Origin: Alteromonas sp. KUL49
GTDB taxonomy: Bacteria; Pseudomonadota; Gammaproteobacteria; Enterobacterales; Alteromonadaceae
Reading direction: 5' to 3'
NCBI RefSeq assembly: GCF_006538345.1
Contig: NZ_BJKL01000002.1
Span: 186,001-250,000 of the forward strand
DNA length: 64,000 nt
Shown here piece after piece: positions 1-8,029 of the stretch. The position numbers and the translations under genes are program-made. The notes beneath the pieces were generated by a model. That model saw only the letters and a list, made by a program, of their open reading frames with translations, made no database searches and was not told the DNA's origin. Numbering within the stretch: the stretch's first letter is position 1; the number at the start of each line of letters is the position of its first letter.

Positions 1-939
1 TCTCTTATCAGCCAATCCGCAATGAGCTTTGATATCATTGCCCATCGCGGCGCGTCGGGGTATTTACCTGAACACACTCTTGAGGCAGCAAGCCTTGCCT
101 ATGGGCAATCACCAGACTATATCGAACAGGATGTTGTAATAACTAAAGACGGTGTTCCTATTGTGTTGCACGATATCCACTTAGACACCGTTACAAATGT
201 GGCAGACCTCTACCCATCGAAAGCGCGTTCAGATAAGCGATTTTACGCGTTAGATTTTACCCTTGCAGAACTGCAAACCCTTACTGTTATTGAACGCAAA
301 AATAGTAAGGGTGATAATGTATTTCCCCACCGATACCAAGGCACGACGGCTCAATTCAAAATCGCAACTCTTGCGGAGCACTTTGAACTCATCACAGAAC
401 TTAACCGTGTTTACGGTCAGGAAATTGGTGTTTATCCTGAAATAAAATCACCTGCATGGCACTTAGCGCAAGGTGTAGACGCCAGTCAAATTGTCATTGA
501 TACGTTGACTGCGTTTAACTTGCATTCTGCATCAGCAAAAAGTTACTTACAGTGCTTTGATTACAACGAACTCAAACGTATACGCAATGATCTGGACTAC
601 GATGGCAAACTTGTGATGCTTATCGGAGAAAATAGCTGGGGCGAGTCAAATACTGATTATGATTGGCTTCGCACACCAGAAGGCCTCGGGGCACTCGCCA
701 ACGTTGTAAATGGTGTAGGACCATGGATAGGGCAACTACTCGATTCAGATGCCCTAGCCCGAGGAGAGCTTATACCTGCGCCTTGGGTCAAACTGGTTCA
801 TGAGCATAAATTGACTATACATCCGTATACCTATAGAACCGATGCACTCCCAGCTGGTTTCACCCAAACTACCTTACTCGATACCTTAAGCGGTGTAGTT
901 AAGGCCGATGGCGTATTTACCGACCAAGTCCCCCCGTAA
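1..939 (+). CDS. glpQ: Glycerophosphodiester phosphodiesterase, 5' end cut by window
   Basis: Hydrolyses glycerophosphodiesters to glycerol-3-phosphate and an alcohol, normally in the periplasm. The frame is open from base 1 (encoding SLISQSA before the Met at 22), and the phosphodiesterase domain begins only about 10 residues later. The true start and the signal peptide are therefore probably upstream of the window, and the Met at 22 is not the start. Family motifs seen: AHRGASGYLPEHT with the first catalytic His, IEQDVV with acidic metal ligands, VLHD with the second His, and YPEIK. The layout follows the E. coli periplasmic GlpQ type rather than the short cytosolic UgpQ type. The C-terminus (VFTDQVPP) is complete. 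Confidence 0.9.
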   Translation, partial: SLISQSAMSFDIIAHRGASGYLPEHTLEAASLAYGQSPDYIEQDVVITKDGVPIVLHDIHLDTVTNVADLYPSKARSDKRFYALDFTLAELQTLTVIERKNSKGDNVFPHRYQGTTAQFKIATLAEHFELITELNRVYGQEIGVYPEIKSPAWHLAQGVDASQIVIDTLTAFNLHSASAKSYLQCFDYNELKRIRNDLDYDGKLVMLIGENSWGESNTDYDWLRTPEGLGALANVVNGVGPWIGQLLDSDALARGELIPAPWVKLVHEHKLTIHPYTYRTDALPAGFTQTTLLDTLSGVVKADGVFTDQVPP

Positions 940-978
940 AAGCCTGGAGAGCATCGAAAGGCCAATAACTAAGTTAGG

Positions 979-1845
979 TTAGGTTTTCGACAACCTAACC
1001 ACTACTCTGCGGTTCAGTGAACGATTTTCTCGGGTATCGTTGGGTGCGCTATGACGACGCTCGCCATGCCCAGTAATTTGAATGCGATCTTCAGGCACAC
1101 CCATGGTCATCAGATAGGTTTTTACTTCATTGGCTCTCTGAATAGATAATTGTTCATTGTTCCAACGTCCACCGTAGCTATCGGTGTATCCATCAAGAAG
1201 CACCAAATCTAGTTCACTGTCTTCTTTGAGGTACTCACCAATCATAGTTAACCGCTTTTGAGCGTAATCTGTGAGTGATGTGGAATTATTTTTGTAAGAA
1301 AGTACGGTGTAGGCGATATCTTCAAAAGCAAATGGAAGCAAGTTTGAAACGCAAGCGACGAAATCTCGATACACAGGCAAAAAGTTACTCGCATTGAGCG
1401 CCACGCTGACTTTGTCGTATTTATTGTACCAATCTTGGTATTGGATCGTCGGCCAGAAACCTTTTTCCAGCTCGGTAAGCATAGTCCACGCGGCGTCTTG
1501 TGGAAGGTCGCCATTATATTGTTTACGGATAGTCATATCGGCGATCGTACGTGGAGCAATACCCGGCATCCAGGTGGGCGGGACTGAATATACCGCCGCC
1601 ACATCAAATCTATTAGGCAAAGACATCATGTCTAGCTCAAATTCCATATTCAATTGTTTAGCGGCAAAACTAGTAAACATAGCCTCGCCATACCCGGGTA
1701 GTCCGTGGCTCAATGTGCACTGCAACCGAGACTGTTGAGAAACCTCCCAGTTAGATGTTTCAACCGTCGCCGAGTATTGACGCATCGCCCCATTGGCATT
1801 AGCAGCCAGGCAAGACATGATGATTAGCAGCAGAATATGTTTCAC
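979..1845 (-). CDS. motY: Sodium-type flagellar stator protein MotY (OmpA-like)
   Basis: Forms the T-ring with MotX around the polar flagellar basal body and holds the Na+-driven stator in place. I choose the GTG start at 1845 because an AGGTG ribosome site lies 5 bases upstream and it puts a signal peptide (KHILLLIIMSCLAANANGA) at the N-terminus. The longer frame to 1896 lacks these. The protein has 288 residues: an N-terminal MotY-specific domain (RQYSA, QCTLSHGLPGYG, AAWTMLTELEKGFWPT), then an OmpA/MotB-type peptidoglycan-binding domain with DGYTDSYGGRWNNEQLS and GHGERRH. It is divergent from rnt, the same neighbourhood as in Vibrio. Together with cheV and the PAS chemoreceptor it indicates a motile organism. 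Confidence 0.9.
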   Translation of the reverse strand: MKHILLLIIMSCLAANANGAMRQYSATVETSNWEVSQQSRLQCTLSHGLPGYGEAMFTSFAAKQLNMEFELDMMSLPNRFDVAAVYSVPPTWMPGIAPRTIADMTIRKQYNGDLPQDAAWTMLTELEKGFWPTIQYQDWYNKYDKVSVALNASNFLPVYRDFVACVSNLLPFAFEDIAYTVLSYKNNSTSLTDYAQKRLTMIGEYLKEDSELDLVLLDGYTDSYGGRWNNEQLSIQRANEVKTYLMTMGVPEDRIQITGHGERRHSAPNDTRENRSLNRRVVVRLSKT

Positions 1846-2039
1846 AAAAACACCTACACGTGAGTTAAACGACAATGACCTATCACAGCGAGACAATCAT
1901 GCCTGTTATAGTGCTTGTATCGTCATTAGTGTAAAAAAGTTTAGGTCAATATGCCATGTATTCGTATAATGCCAAGCTAACTTACCGCGAAGAACAATCA
2001 CCTCTGTTCTCATCGCCCGCAAAATAATGACAGAGAATT

Positions 2040-2669
2040 ATGTCGGATACTCCAAATTTACTCGTTGACCGATTTAGAGGTTACTTCCCCGTTATCATTG
2101 ATGTTGAAACGGCGGGATTTAATGCAAACACAGATGCATTACTTGAACTTGCTGCAGTAACGGTTAAGTTTGACGACAACGGTTTACTGTGCGCGGACGA
2201 AACTTTTCATTATCACATTAACCCGTTTGAGGGGGCTAACCTAGAACCCGCCGCGCTGGAGTTTAATGGAATAGATCCTCATTGTGCGCTTCGTGGTGCC
2301 ATTGAAGAATCAGAGGCAATGAAGGCACTGTGTAAAGGTATAAGAAAAGCGCAGAAAAATGCGGATTGCCAACGCTCAGTCATTGTTGCGCACAATGCGA
2401 CCTTTGACCAAAGCTTCGTAAATGCGGCGATAGAGCGTTGCAATATAAAGCGCACACCATTTCATCCATTTGTATCTTTTGATACCACGAGCTTAGCTGC
2501 ACTAACCTTAGGACAGACCGTGCTCGTGAAAGCCTGTCGTGCTGCGGGAATTGCCTTCGACCAGAGCGAAGCACATAGTGCCCTATACGATGCTCAACGC
2601 ACTACAGAATTATTCTGCTACATGGTTAACAAATACAAAGCATTGGGCGGTTGGCCATTGTCTGAGTAA
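2040..2669 (+). CDS. rnt: Ribonuclease T
   Basis: A DEDD-family 3'-5' exoribonuclease that trims the 3' ends of tRNA and other stable RNAs. The protein has 209 residues, close to the usual length. Exo motifs seen: Exo I as IDVETAGF near residue 21, Exo II around [12 protein letters not shown], and Exo III as HSALYDA with the general-base His. It starts at ATG 2040, about 195 bases from the divergent motY start. bfd follows 113 bases downstream but has its own Fur-box promoter, so the two are probably separate units. Confidence 0.93.
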   Translation: MSDTPNLLVDRFRGYFPVIIDVETAGFNANTDALLELAAVTVKFDDNGLLCADETFHYHINPFEGANLEPAALEFNGIDPHCALRGAIEESEAMKALCKGIRKAQKNADCQRSVIVAHNATFDQSFVNAAIERCNIKRTPFHPFVSFDTTSLAALTLGQTVLVKACRAAGIAFDQSEAHSALYDAQRTTELFCYMVNKYKALGGWPLSE

Positions 2670-2737
2670 TCCTCGGTTATAATATTTCTATCAAAAAATT
2701 CATCCTCTAATCGATTTTATCACTTGCTTAGATAGCA

Positions 2738-2756
2738 AATAACAATTATTATCATT
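2738..2756. promoter_or_regulatory. Fur box upstream of bfd
   Basis: The 19-base site AATAACAATTATTATCATT matches the gammaproteobacterial consensus AATGATAATNATTATCATT at 16 of 18 defined positions. It ends 26 bases before the bfd start, so an iron-loaded Fur dimer would block the promoter. bfd is a well-known Fur-repressed gene, which supports the call. Confidence 0.75.
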
Positions 2757-2782
2757 AACAACATCGATTAGAGGTAGATTTC

Positions 2783-2977
2783 ATGTTTGTTTGCATGTGT
2801 TACGGCGTAACAGATAAAGACATTCGCAATGCGGTACAGAGCGAAGGCGCAGGTAATTTGCGAGAATTGCGCTCACATCTGAATTTGGGCACCCAGTGTG
2901 GAAAGTGCGTTCAGATGGCTCAAGAAATCATTGACCAAACTATCATCGATGAATCTCTGTTCAAAGATGTGGGTTAA
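2783..2977 (+). CDS. bfd: Bacterioferritin-associated ferredoxin
   Basis: A small [2Fe-2S] protein that passes electrons to bacterioferritin so that stored iron is released as Fe2+. It has 64 residues, the normal size, with the four cluster cysteines C4, C6, C39 and C42 in the BFD pattern (CxC near the N-terminus, QCGKC near residue 40). The AGAGG ribosome site precedes the ATG. No bacterioferritin gene is next to it. The Fur box upstream predicts expression under iron starvation. Confidence 0.9.
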   Translation: MFVCMCYGVTDKDIRNAVQSEGAGNLRELRSHLNLGTQCGKCVQMAQEIIDQTIIDESLFKDVG

Positions 2978-3031
2978 AAACACTCCCTCCAAAACCTGCA
3001 ACAACATCTATTTCCAATTTTCTCTCAACCG

Positions 3032-5986
3032 TTAGTTAAACTGAAATTCAACACCCGCATAATAGAATGCGCCATTGATACCACTGGGCGATGTGGGTGG
3101 ATATAACGCACCAACTTGACCTGCAAATGGGTTTACCTCTGGAAATTCGTTAAGAAGATTTTGAGCGCCAACACTCAGCGTGAGTTGATCAGTCAGTCGA
3201 TAGGCAAAATCAATATCTACCGTTACCACGGCTGAGCTCTCAATATCCATTCCTGCAGAGGCATCTAAATGGTCTTCGTAAAACCCACCAAAGTAGTTAC
3301 CTCTTAACACCACCGAATATTTGTCAATATCATACATAGCGGTGAAGTTACCGCGATGGGCTGGCAGGTTGTCTTCTAACATCCTAATGCGTTGGGGTGT
3401 TAAGTTTGAACGATAAATTACTCCTGCATCAGTAGTTACGGGATACAGGGATACACGTTCGACTTGGGTGTCAGTCCAGTTGTAGGTAAGTAGGAAATTT
3501 AAAGGGTACTCAAAAAGTACAGTGGAATGTTGCCCAACGATATCGATACCTTGAGTCAAGGTATCAAAATCATTGGTAAAATATTTTACCGCCTTGTATT
3601 TCGCCGCATCTTCTCGACCGATGCGCACTAAGTTCTCAACGTCGGCGGCAGACAATGGAATCGCTGATGTGGTGCTGATCCTGTCATGCAGACGAATATT
3701 AAAGTAATCCAATGTAACGAAGCTTTTCTCTCCCAATTGGAATACTGCGCCAAAACTGAAGTTGATTGACTCTTCTGGCTCAAGAGGAGTGGCACCGAGT
3801 TGAGTAGAAATTTGGTCTGTGGGTGGCAGTGTTGCTTGGTCTTCAAGTCCATTGACGCCATAAGCCGTGGTAACGTTTATCACATTACTTTGGCCAACAG
3901 TCGGCGCCTTGAAGCCAGTGTTTACTGAACCTCGAAGTGCTAGATTTGAATTGAGCACGTACCGCATAGTTAGCTTTCCATCAAACGTAGCACCAAAATC
4001 ACTGTAATTTTCAACTCTCACAGCTACCCCAACCTGCAGAGCTTCTTCGATAAAAAACTCAAGATCTGAATACACCGCCCAATTACTGCGACTCCAGCGT
4101 CCTTCCGATTGAGGCTGATATCCCGGAAATCCATTCGACCCTATACTGAAACCCTGTGAGGTACCTAGGGGCGGATAAAATGCATACGGTCCAGCGGTAT
4201 ATGAGGCTTCATCACCCGCGTGCTGAACATAGGTCTCTTTGCGCCATTCAGCCCCCACTGCAATACTAACGGGTTCTTCCAACGGCGTTTGGATAAGACG
4301 AGATAGGTCTATATTGAAAGACTGCTCCAATTGACTGACACCGCCGGGCGAAAATGACAATGGAGAATCAGGTCCTAAAGAGGGATTGACCGTATCAGAG
4401 AGCGTATATTGAATATCTGAATATCCGATACCAAGGCTCGTATCCATCGACCACCCTGACGCTAGCTCTCGCTTAGCGCCAATAACCATAGAGCCATCAG
4501 TGACCTTACCGCCAAATTGTGGTGTAAAACCCCCGGGAAACCACTCATTAAATGCAAAGCAGTTTTGCCCTAGATCGGTGTTATTATCAGCAATGAGTAA
4601 ATAGTCAGACTGCTCCAATACATTTTCTGACGTGATGGGGATATTAGGGCAGCTAATGCCTTGGTTCAGCCCATCTAAATCGGCAACTAGTAAAGACTTT
4701 TCACCCGTGGCAGCGTCTGTTTGTGTGAACACGCCCTCTCGGCTCTGAGGATGTCTAAAATAAAACCCTCCTTGAATATCCTTGTATGCATACGTCACGA
4801 ACCCGTAGCCTTTTGCTGTTGTGCTGATGTCCCACCCAGCATTAACCGCCAACTTCACATCGTGGTCTACATCAAGTGAGCCCCATATTTGAGTCGGATT
4901 AGCAACGTTATTGTTCCCTGCATTGATAAGCGCCAAAGCGTCATCCCTCTGAACAGAACGAGAGGTTCCAGCTTGGGTTCTGTACTCGGCCGTAGCGTTT
5001 AGGAATCCATTATTTGGCAATGCAAACCCACGGTTGGCTTGCAACTGAAAGAGCTCTCCATCCCCTTCACTATATATTCCAGTTTTCAGGACAATAGCGC
5101 CGCCTTCAGCACTGTCTTTCATCACAAAATTGAGCACCCCTGCAATAGCATCTGAGCCATACTGAGCCGAAGCTCCATCTCGCAGCACCTCAACTTGCTT
5201 TAAACCATATGCGGGAATTACAGAAATATCTGGGCCTTGTGCCCCATCTGATAAACCACCGCCTAAAAAGGTAATTACTGAAGAACGGTGTCGGCGCTTT
5301 CCGTTGAGCAAAAGCAACGTATGATCCGACGCCATGCCGCGAAGATTCGCCGGACGCACTAGACTAGTGGCATCATTAATGGGTTGGTCATTAACGTTGA
5401 GTGATGGAACCATGCGACTCAAGTTAGTCAAAACATCTCCACTGCCTTTTGAGCCAAGTTCGTTCCCATCAATAATATCAACGGGAACCGGGGAACTCAC
5501 AGCACTTCTGGGCAGATTTCGAGTACCCACCACGGCAATACGCTCTAAGCCAAATTCTTCATCAACTTCTTCTTGCTGAGTTTCCTTTACCACTTCTGAC
5601 GCTTGAGACTCGTGACGAGAGCGAATACTCAAGTGTCCTTCACTACCAGCGACTACTGCAAGCTCAGTCCCCTTCAGCAATAAGGTTAGCGCCTCATTCA
5701 GTGTGAACTCACCGTCAATGGGATTGGTGACCACCGCTTGGGCCAACTCAAAAGGGAACAGTAAAGTAGTGTCTGCTTGCTTTGCCAAATAAGTAAGTGC
5801 TTCGTCTGCTGTCTGGGCAGGAATAGAGAAGTGATAGGCCTTATTGGAGATGGTCTCATCTTCTTCAGCGAATACCAGAAACGAGGAAAACGCAGAAAGC
5901 AGCGCCGTCCAACTGGCTAACAAAACACGTCTATGTGCTTTGTTTTTTATACGTTTCTGAAGATTCAACTGAGAGCTGGCCCGCAA
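3032..5986 (-). CDS. TonB-dependent receptor with STN signalling domain (transducer)
   Basis: An outer-membrane, TonB-energised receptor of 984 residues. Order seen: a basic N-terminus and hydrophobic signal segment (about 20-41), an STN domain (about 50-105, YHFSIPAQTADEALTYLA to TELAVV), a linker, a TonB-box-like segment (ERIAVVGTR), a plug (about 150-290, with RGMASDHTLLLLNGKR and LRDGASAQYGSDAIAGVLNF) and a beta-barrel ending in FQFN. The STN domain normally contacts a FecR protein and signals substrate binding. fecR and the ECF sigma gene lie immediately upstream on the same strand, so this is probably the transducer of that system. The start is TTG at 5986; I find no ATG or GTG in frame that keeps the signal peptide and no strong ribosome site. 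Plug and barrel closely resemble the receptor at 8030-10597. The substrate is unknown. Confidence 0.88.
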   Translation of the reverse strand: MRASSQLNLQKRIKNKAHRRVLLASWTALLSAFSSFLVFAEEDETISNKAYHFSIPAQTADEALTYLAKQADTTLLFPFELAQAVVTNPIDGEFTLNEALTLLLKGTELAVVAGSEGHLSIRSRHESQASEVVKETQQEEVDEEFGLERIAVVGTRNLPRSAVSSPVPVDIIDGNELGSKGSGDVLTNLSRMVPSLNVNDQPINDATSLVRPANLRGMASDHTLLLLNGKRRHRSSVITFLGGGLSDGAQGPDISVIPAYGLKQVEVLRDGASAQYGSDAIAGVLNFVMKDSAEGGAIVLKTGIYSEGDGELFQLQANRGFALPNNGFLNATAEYRTQAGTSRSVQRDDALALINAGNNNVANPTQIWGSLDVDHDVKLAVNAGWDISTTAKGYGFVTYAYKDIQGGFYFRHPQSREGVFTQTDAATGEKSLLVADLDGLNQGISCPNIPITSENVLEQSDYLLIADNNTDLGQNCFAFNEWFPGGFTPQFGGKVTDGSMVIGAKRELASGWSMDTSLGIGYSDIQYTLSDTVNPSLGPDSPLSFSPGGVSQLEQSFNIDLSRLIQTPLEEPVSIAVGAEWRKETYVQHAGDEASYTAGPYAFYPPLGTSQGFSIGSNGFPGYQPQSEGRWSRSNWAVYSDLEFFIEEALQVGVAVRVENYSDFGATFDGKLTMRYVLNSNLALRGSVNTGFKAPTVGQSNVINVTTAYGVNGLEDQATLPPTDQISTQLGATPLEPEESINFSFGAVFQLGEKSFVTLDYFNIRLHDRISTTSAIPLSAADVENLVRIGREDAAKYKAVKYFTNDFDTLTQGIDIVGQHSTVLFEYPLNFLLTYNWTDTQVERVSLYPVTTDAGVIYRSNLTPQRIRMLEDNLPAHRGNFTAMYDIDKYSVVLRGNYFGGFYEDHLDASAGMDIESSAVVTVDIDFAYRLTDQLTLSVGAQNLLNEFPEVNPFAGQVGALYPPTSPSGINGAFYYAGVEFQFN

Positions 5987-6088
5987 GGTGAAGGTTCTTG
6001 TTAAGAAAAGTTAAACAGATAGTGTCATATTCATCAAAGATATGCCATTGGCCATAACGGGGGCGTATAATTCTATAGCCCCTGAATG

Positions 6089-7159
6089 TTACTGACGTTC
6101 AGTTGTAGATGCCGATAAATGGATACGATTCTCAGAAACTTGTTCAGAAGAAATATCAAAGCTTGTCTCTAACGCTGACAGTAGCCCGTCGATATCACCC
6201 ACTTTAAAGAAGCCTGCCACCCGTCGCCCTTTCAGGCTATCGTCAACTATCGCTAGGCGCACTGGCGTGTATCGCCCGATTTCAAAAAGTACTTCTTCCA
6301 AAGGCTCACCTTTGAAAACTATCATACCTTGTTGCCATGCTAAATCATCATCGATATCGTTTTGCGATAGATTTTCGCGGCCATCAACTTCACCCTGAAC
6401 GGTTGCTTTCTCGCCGGCAAACATCAATAGGCCTTGTTCGGTAATGACTTGAGACGCAAGTTGAGCTGCTGGCGTATCAAACGTAGTAAATCTGTCTTTC
6501 ACCAGTACTTTACCTTCGGTAACAACAAGCTCGAATGCGCCATCTTCCACGTACTGCATATTAAATGCAGTGCCAACGGCCGTCACCGTATTACTACCAG
6601 CAGTCACGACAAAAGGGCGTTCAACTTCATGGGCTACTTGAAAATGTGCCTCGCCCTTGAGTAATACGATATGTCTCAAATTTTGTGAAAAATCGATGGA
6701 CACCACGGAGTTGGTATTTATATGTAACGTTGAACCGTCGGATAAGACGATATTTTTTTGCTCACCGATACCGGTAGAAACATTTTGTGTAACCGATGCA
6801 ACCACATTGGTTGTACTCATAAAGTTAGTTTGCGTGAATAACGCCCAACACATTACTAATGCAAAACATGCAGCTATGCTAGACCAAACCACACGTTTAC
6901 TTTTACGCTGAGATAGTAGAGTGACATCAGGCTTGGTTTGATATTGAGGGAAGAGTCCACTGAGTTCATTTAACACCGACATGTCATCCCACAAACTCGC
7001 CGCATCGAGTAGTGCAGTTCGATGGGATTGACTATCACCGAGCCACGTCTCTAACTCTGCTTTTTCGGCATCAGAGAGCCCTCGGTCTAGGCGACTGATC
7101 CACAGACATGCTTGTTCTTGTATGTCTTCTTTACTGGAGAATTGACGAATATTACTCAT
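6089..7159 (-). CDS. fecR: FecR-family anti-sigma factor / sigma regulator
   Basis: A single-pass inner-membrane protein of 356 residues that holds the ECF sigma factor inactive and relays the signal from the receptor STN domain. Order seen: N-terminal cytoplasmic sigma-binding part with the typical WISRLDRGLSDAEKAELETWL pattern (about 18-40, DUF4880-like), one membrane segment (about 92-112, SSIAACFALVMCWALF), then the periplasmic FecR domain (about 125-230, with VLSDGSTLHINTNS and FVVTAGSNTVTAVGTAFN) and a C-terminal STN-interacting part. The start codon is one base after the sigma stop codon, so translation is probably coupled. Confidence 0.9.
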   Translation of the reverse strand: MSNIRQFSSKEDIQEQACLWISRLDRGLSDAEKAELETWLGDSQSHRTALLDAASLWDDMSVLNELSGLFPQYQTKPDVTLLSQRKSKRVVWSSIAACFALVMCWALFTQTNFMSTTNVVASVTQNVSTGIGEQKNIVLSDGSTLHINTNSVVSIDFSQNLRHIVLLKGEAHFQVAHEVERPFVVTAGSNTVTAVGTAFNMQYVEDGAFELVVTEGKVLVKDRFTTFDTPAAQLASQVITEQGLLMFAGEKATVQGEVDGRENLSQNDIDDDLAWQQGMIVFKGEPLEEVLFEIGRYTPVRLAIVDDSLKGRRVAGFFKVGDIDGLLSALETSFDISSEQVSENRIHLSASTTERQ

Positions 7160-7160
7160 A

Positions 7161-7718
7161 CTAACTACGATTCACACCTTGAGTAGCTGATACTGCGCCA
7201 CTCTTTACATCAACTTCATTAAGCGCAGCTAAGTACTTAGAACACTGCAGCAGCCCTTTGGCTACGTGCTTTTCTACCGTACTCTCACTCAAACCTAACA
7301 ACTCGGCAATTTCTTTTTGTCGCATGTCGTACACTTTTTTCAGCAAAAAAACTCGCTTAACTTCAGCTGATAAGGTGTCTGTCGCGCGGCAAAAATGAAT
7401 AAAGCGCTCTTTACTTTCTACATTCTTTTCTAAGCTATACCCCACTAATTCATGAGGTAAAATATCCATGTCGTCAATAGGATGACTGTGCTTGTTTGCA
7501 GCTTTAGATACATGATTAAGTGCGAGGTTCCGCGCTGTCTTTAACATGTAGGTTCGTTCATACCGAATCTCTTGCTTTAATTCGGCTTCGTAGCTTTTTA
7601 TAAAGGCTTCTTGAACGATATCTTCTATGTCATCTTTGCCGACAATGGAACCCACCGCACGCATCAGTTTAGCGCGGTATTTTAAATAGGTTTCTGTGAC
7701 TGTCGACTTACTCGGCAT
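7161..7718 (-). CDS. FecI-type ECF RNA polymerase sigma factor
   Basis: An RNA polymerase sigma-70 family ECF sigma factor of 185 residues. Region 2 is seen around KDDIEDIVQEAFIKSYEAE (about 30-50) and MLKTARNLALNH, and region 4 around RVFLLKKVYDMRQKEIAELLGLSESTVEKHV (about 128-160) with a helix-turn-helix. By context (fecR and an STN receptor directly downstream) it is expected to drive the receptor gene(s) when the external ligand is present. Its own promoter would lie in 7719-7800, before the hairpin element. Confidence 0.9.
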   Translation of the reverse strand: MPSKSTVTETYLKYRAKLMRAVGSIVGKDDIEDIVQEAFIKSYEAELKQEIRYERTYMLKTARNLALNHVSKAANKHSHPIDDMDILPHELVGYSLEKNVESKERFIHFCRATDTLSAEVKRVFLLKKVYDMRQKEIAELLGLSESTVEKHVAKGLLQCSKYLAALNEVDVKSGAVSATQGVNRS

Positions 7719-7804
7719 AAATTAAAAATACAACTGTTTATAATGTCTTACACTTTTCCACATCATGCCATTTAAGAAGGCATAGTGCATCTCTATATTG
7801 TATA

Positions 7805-8012
7805 AAAGGGGGCAAATGCTTAACCCTAGTCAATCAAGCATATCAGCTTCGTTGAGAGGAACTAACAGACTTTTTACTGCACGCCGTAAAAGTACGTCCC
7901 TGTGGGCTCGGCTTCGGCATCCATGCCTCAGACGGCTGTAAAAAGCCCATTACTTCCTCTCGTAAACCAATCACTTTGCTTCACTGAATGGGGTTAAGCA
8001 AATGCCCCCTTT
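7805..8012. repeat. Dispersed long-hairpin element, copy 1 (nested stems)
   Basis: This lies directly after the receptor gene that ends at 8030 (minus strand) and before the sigma gene. The inner element 7854-7961 has complementary arms (GAGAGGAA... at 7854 and its near-complement ending 7961) around the shared core, which includes TGCACGCCGTAAA, TGTGGGCTCGGCTTCGGCAT and AGACGGCTGTAAA. An outer 22-base arm pair encloses it: 7805-7826 and 7991-8012, complementary except at two positions. The same core occurs at 17322-17427, 29620-29726 and 57818-57921. It is probably a terminator-like element after the receptor gene; the mechanism is inferred. Confidence 0.75.
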
Positions 8013-8029
8013 ACGTCAGGTTTCCTAAA

